Source: an uncultured Rhodocyclaceae bacterium
Lineage (GTDB): Bacteria > Pseudomonadota > Gammaproteobacteria > Burkholderiales > Rhodocyclaceae
DNA length: 17,804 nt
Assembly: GCA_937892345.1 (NCBI GenBank)
Contig: CALAGF010000039.1
Span: 1 to 17,804 of the forward strand
Direction of reading: 5' to 3'
Below, in pieces: positions 16,180 through 17,804 of the stretch (the first letter of the stretch is position 1; every line of letters starts with the position of its first letter). Below the pieces are notes generated by a model. The model saw nothing but the letters and a program-made list of their open reading frames with translations, was not told the origin of the DNA and made no database searches. The position numbers and the translations under genes are program-made.

Positions 16180-16701
16180 TTACAAATCAAGTTCTGCCTT
16201 GAGGCTCGCTACCCAGGCGTCGAGACGCGCCTCGGTTTTGTCTGCTTCGTTGACCTCATCGAAGGGGAGACCGATGAATTTGCCATCGCGCTCGGCGAAG
16301 GAGAATTTGTAGGTATAGCCATCAGTGGGGAAGCTGCCGACCAGTGTTGCGCCACGGGCCTTGAATTTGTCGTGCAGGATGCCAAGGGCGCTGACGAACT
16401 GTTCTCCGTGAGCCTTGTAGTCGCCGGCGCCAAACAGGGCGATGGTTTTGCCAGCGAAGGAGGGCTTGTCGTTATCCAGATCAAGCAAGGGGTCACGCCA
16501 GTCATTCTGGACTTCACCCGAGCCCCAGGTCGAGCAGCCGAACAGCAGGATGTCGAAGGCATGCATGTCGTCGAAGTCGGTGAAATCCTCTTCCATACTG
16601 AAGATATTGAAGGCTTCGACGTCGAGCATTTCGCCGAGTTTCTCGGCGACTGCCTTGGTAACGCCTGAGCTGCTGCCGTAAAAGATGCCGATGCTGGCCA
16701 T
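16180..16701 (-). CDS. Flavodoxin, long-chain type
   Basis: Has 173 residues: small FMN electron carrier of the cytoplasm. The phosphate-binding loop is YGSSSGVTKAV (residues 8-18); W59 in CSTWGSGEVQNDW and Y95 in GAGDYKAHGEQF are the aromatic residues expected to sandwich the flavin. The segment TDGYTYKFSFAERDGKFIG (about 127-145) is the extra loop of long-chain flavodoxins such as FldA and NifF. The loop has S where most flavodoxins have T in the T-x-T-G-x-T pattern. Redox partners cannot be told: general reductive biosynthesis, radical-SAM activation and nitrogenase supply are all possible. An AAGGA ribosome site lies eight bases before ATG. It is divergent from the phasin gene and heads the - strand group. 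Confidence 0.93.
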   Translation of the reverse strand: MASIGIFYGSSSGVTKAVAEKLGEMLDVEAFNIFSMEEDFTDFDDMHAFDILLFGCSTWGSGEVQNDWRDPLLDLDNDKPSFAGKTIALFGAGDYKAHGEQFVSALGILHDKFKARGATLVGSFPTDGYTYKFSFAERDGKFIGLPFDEVNEADKTEARLDAWVASLKAELDL

Positions 16702-16843
16702 GGAATTGTCCTTTCATTGAGTGCGGGTCGGTGGGCACTCGCCCTGAAGCAAAGCGCTTGCCAGGTAGGAAATCCCGCAACAGACGGGCTTTGCATGTTT
16801 TTGGTGCGTGACCTCTGTCAGGTTCACAACAAACCAAGGGTGT

Positions 16844-16869
16844 TTAATACATACAGATGTATGAATTAA
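16844..16869. promoter_or_regulatory. 26-bp dyad, probable operator
   Basis: Left arm TTAATACATAC (16844-16854), spacer AGAT, right arm GTATGAATTAA (16859-16869). The arms are reverse complements with a single mismatch. It sits about 143 bases before the flavodoxin ATG and 108 before the phasin ATG, so it could serve either promoter. Shape and length suit a dimeric repressor or activator of the TetR or LysR type; the protein is unknown. Confidence 0.55.
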
Positions 16870-16898
16870 GGATATTTGGGAGTTTTTAAATTTATTGC

Positions 16899-16926
16899 TG
16901 CACTGCACAAATGTATCGAATTGTGC
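16899..16926. promoter_or_regulatory. TGC-rich dyad, possible PhaR site, in the phasin promoter
   Basis: TGCA-C-TGCA (16899-16907) is a perfect dyad, and GCACAA (16905-16910) is repeated inverted as TTGTGC (16921-16926) just before the possible -10 box. PhaR, the PHA-responsive repressor of phasin genes in betaproteobacteria and Paracoccus, binds TGC-rich repeats in phaP promoters. Position and base pattern fit a PhaR site, but exact specificity in this group is not known to me. Confidence 0.4.
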
Positions 16927-16976
16927 GCTATACTCATTTCCGTACACATTTTTTACCTTTCTTATTGGAGAAGACC

Positions 16977-17600
16977 ATGTCCCTGAACGTCGAACAATTC
17001 GCTGCTGCCAACAAGGCTACCGTTGATTCCCTGTTGTCCGTTGCCAACACCGCCCTGGCTTCTGCCGAGCGTATCGCTGCCCTGAATCTGAACACCGCCC
17101 GTGCTGCCCTGGAAGATACCGCTGCCGGCGTCAAGACCGTGATGGGTGCCAAGGACCCGCAAGCTGCATTGGCCGCTCAGAATGCGCTGGCTCAGCCGGC
17201 TGTTGAAAAGGCTGTTGCCTACGGTCGTTCTGTGTACGAAATCACCTCCCAGACCCAGCAAGAACTGGCCAAGATGGTTGAAGCCCAGTTCGGCGACTTC
17301 CAGAAGACCATCGCCGGCCTGCAGTGGCCCAACTACCGCTCTCAGCGCTGGGGTCACGAGCATGCGACCTTTGTTCGTCCGGTCCGCTGGATCTGCTGCC
17401 TTCTGGGCGAGGACGTTGTGCCCGTGTCGTTTGCCGACGTGACGAGTGGCAACACCACGCGTGGTCATCGCGTGCTTGGCCCCGGTGACCATGTGGTCGC
17501 CAGCCCCGCCGTCTACGAGCAGGTGCTCGAGGACGCCGGCGTCTACAAGATGGACACGGCAGGCCGTGCAGGCTTTGAGCGGTTCTTAGCAAGTATCTGA
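16977..17600 (+). CDS. phaP: Phasin N-terminal part fused in frame to a GlyS fragment
   Basis: Has 207 residues with a composite origin. Residues 1-115 are a typical betaproteobacterial phasin: an amphipathic, alanine-rich helical protein that coats PHA granules. This part carries FAAANKATVDSLLSVANTAL, ERIAALNLNTARAALED, GAKDPQAALAAQ and YEITSQTQQELAKMVEAQFG. The ATG at 16977 has GGAG seven bases upstream; the frame is open earlier but without phasin similarity. Phasins normally continue about 60-70 more helical residues with an Ala/Lys-rich tail. Here, from about W117 on, the sequence becomes WPNYRSQRWGHEHATFVRPV and continues as glycyl-tRNA synthetase beta subunit to about residue 200, then stops. 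The product would lack the phasin C-terminal region and could not act as a synthetase. Granule binding by the N-terminal part is possible but unproven. Confidence 0.8.
   Translation: MSLNVEQFAAANKATVDSLLSVANTALASAERIAALNLNTARAALEDTAAGVKTVMGAKDPQAALAAQNALAQPAVEKAVAYGRSVYEITSQTQQELAKMVEAQFGDFQKTIAGLQWPNYRSQRWGHEHATFVRPVRWICCLLGEDVVPVSFADVTSGNTTRGHRVLGPGDHVVASPAVYEQVLEDAGVYKMDTAGRAGFERFLASI
17325..17585 (+). pseudogene. Internal fragment of glycyl-tRNA synthetase beta subunit (glyS) inside the phasin frame
   Basis: About 88 codons resemble an internal part of bacterial GlyS: RWGHEHATFVRPVRWICCLL, LGEDVVP, TSGNTTRGHRVLGPG and ASPAVYEQVLEDAGV follow in the order seen in the family, where MRWG, FVRPV, LLG and RGHRF are recognisable landmarks (roughly residues 150-230 of about 690 in E. 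coli, from memory). The wording looks closer to GC-rich actinobacterial GlyS than to proteobacterial forms; this is an impression. The piece has neither GlyS start nor catalytic core and no glyQ is nearby. The left junction falls at or next to CTGCAG (17319-17324). Confidence 0.72.
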
Positions 17601-17604
17601 GCAT

Positions 17605-17643
17605 AAAAAGGAATGCCTCCCCGGCGGGGAGGCATTCCTTTTT
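17605..17643. terminator. Strong bidirectional rho-independent terminator
   Basis: AAAAAGGAATGCCTCCCC (17605-17622) and its exact reverse complement (17626-17643) are separated by the loop GGC. The A-run and T-run at the ends give a U-tract in both directions. It lies between the phasin chimera stop and the convergent methyltransferase stop and should end both transcripts. It is probably the native terminator of the original phasin gene. Confidence 0.92.
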
Positions 17644-17646
17644 CGT

Positions 17647-17804
17647 TTATTGTTTGCCCAGCTGCCAGAACGCAACGGCGCTGGCGGCGGCAACGTTGAG
17701 GGAATCGACCCCGTGGGACATGGGGATGCGCACCGTGTAATCGCAGGCGGCAATGGTGGTGTGGGCAAGGCCATCACCCTCGGTGCCCAGCACGATGGCC
17801 AGCT
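17647..17804 (-). CDS. SpoU/TrmH-family RNA 2'-O-methyltransferase, C-terminal end (5' end outside window)
   Basis: The last 52 codons of a gene running out of the window. LAIVLGTEGDGL and VRIPMSHGVDSLNVAAASAVAFW are motifs 2 and 3 of the SPOUT-class TrmH/SpoU methyltransferases, which form the knotted S-adenosylmethionine site and methylate ribose 2'-OH groups in tRNA or rRNA. The C-terminus ends soon after motif 3, as is normal for the family. Which RNA is modified cannot be told from this part. It converges on the phasin chimera with the bidirectional terminator between them. Confidence 0.88.
   Translation of the reverse strand, partial: LAIVLGTEGDGLAHTTIAACDYTVRIPMSHGVDSLNVAAASAVAFWQLGKQ

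Larger units (their letters stand above)
16702..16976. promoter_or_regulatory. Divergent control region between flavodoxin and phasin genes
   Basis: A 275-base stretch without a gene. The half nearest flavodoxin is of average composition; from about 16840 to 16965 it becomes strongly AT-rich. It holds a 26-bp dyad (16844-16869), a TGCA-C-TGCA dyad (16899-16907), a GCACAA/TTGTGC inverted repeat (16905-16926) and a possible -10 box TATACT (16929-16934), with no good -35 box at the usual distance. GGAG at 16967-16970 is the phasin ribosome site. I see no RNA gene here. Confidence 0.6.

Noticed and set aside
16740..16800. Small CCCG/CGGG hairpin with later T-run as a terminator
   Set aside because: The stem is four pairs and the T-run lies too far away; it also lies upstream of both divergent genes, where no transcript needs ending.
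16911..16976. N-terminal extension of the phasin from 16911
   Set aside because: It covers the promoter and -10 region and lacks phasin similarity; ATG at 16977 has GGAG at proper distance.
17242..17604. 120-codon - strand frame opposite the phasin-GlyS chimera
   Set aside because: Arg/Pro-rich antisense shadow without motifs, and it reads across the junction of two unrelated sequences.

Overview
The window looks like chromosomal DNA of a betaproteobacterium, most probably Rhodocyclales (Dechloromonas, Azonexus, Accumulibacter or Propionivibrio type). This is inferred from the GC-rich coding, the form of the phasin N-terminus, and a recurring GAGGAGA-type ribosome site a few bases before ATG. 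The window is dominated by fatty-acid beta-oxidation genes and ends in a polyhydroxyalkanoate (PHA) granule gene. I see no rRNA, tRNA, CRISPR array or insertion sequence.

Region 1 (1-5000, + strand): the 3' part of fadE (acyl-CoA dehydrogenase), a FadI-type thiolase and a FadJ-type hydratase/dehydrogenase, tightly packed and closed by a probable terminator. The fadJ-like gene is cut by an in-frame amber codon at 4140-4142, so this second multienzyme is probably not made in full.

Region 2 (5001-14246, + strand): after a possible PsrA-type operator comes a long operon. It encodes a FadN-type dehydrogenase/hydratase, FadA thiolase, a DUF4442 hotdog protein, a secreted chalcone-isomerase-like protein, a FadD acyl-CoA ligase, a nitronate monooxygenase-like flavoprotein and a second acyl-CoA dehydrogenase of about 600 residues. 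Genes touch, overlap or lie within about 25 bases. Together they can activate a fatty acid (FadD), oxidise it (acyl-CoA dehydrogenases), hydrate and dehydrogenate it (FadN type) and cleave it (FadA). Region 2 alone is a complete spiral; region 1 adds a second, now damaged, set.

Region 3 (14267-16701, - strand): flavodoxin, a DEDDh exonuclease fused to a GIY-YIG/UvrC-like nuclease with a UvrC-like cysteine cluster, and creA, read in that order.

Region 4 (16702-17804): an AT-rich divergent control region with several dyads, then a phasin gene whose C-terminal part has been replaced in frame by about 88 residues resembling an internal piece of glycyl-tRNA synthetase beta subunit (GlyS). A perfect 18-bp-stem bidirectional terminator follows, then the 3' end of a SpoU/TrmH RNA methyltransferase gene on the - strand. 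The phasin-GlyS chimera is the oddest object here. It may be a real rearrangement or an assembly or library chimera; the sequence alone cannot decide.
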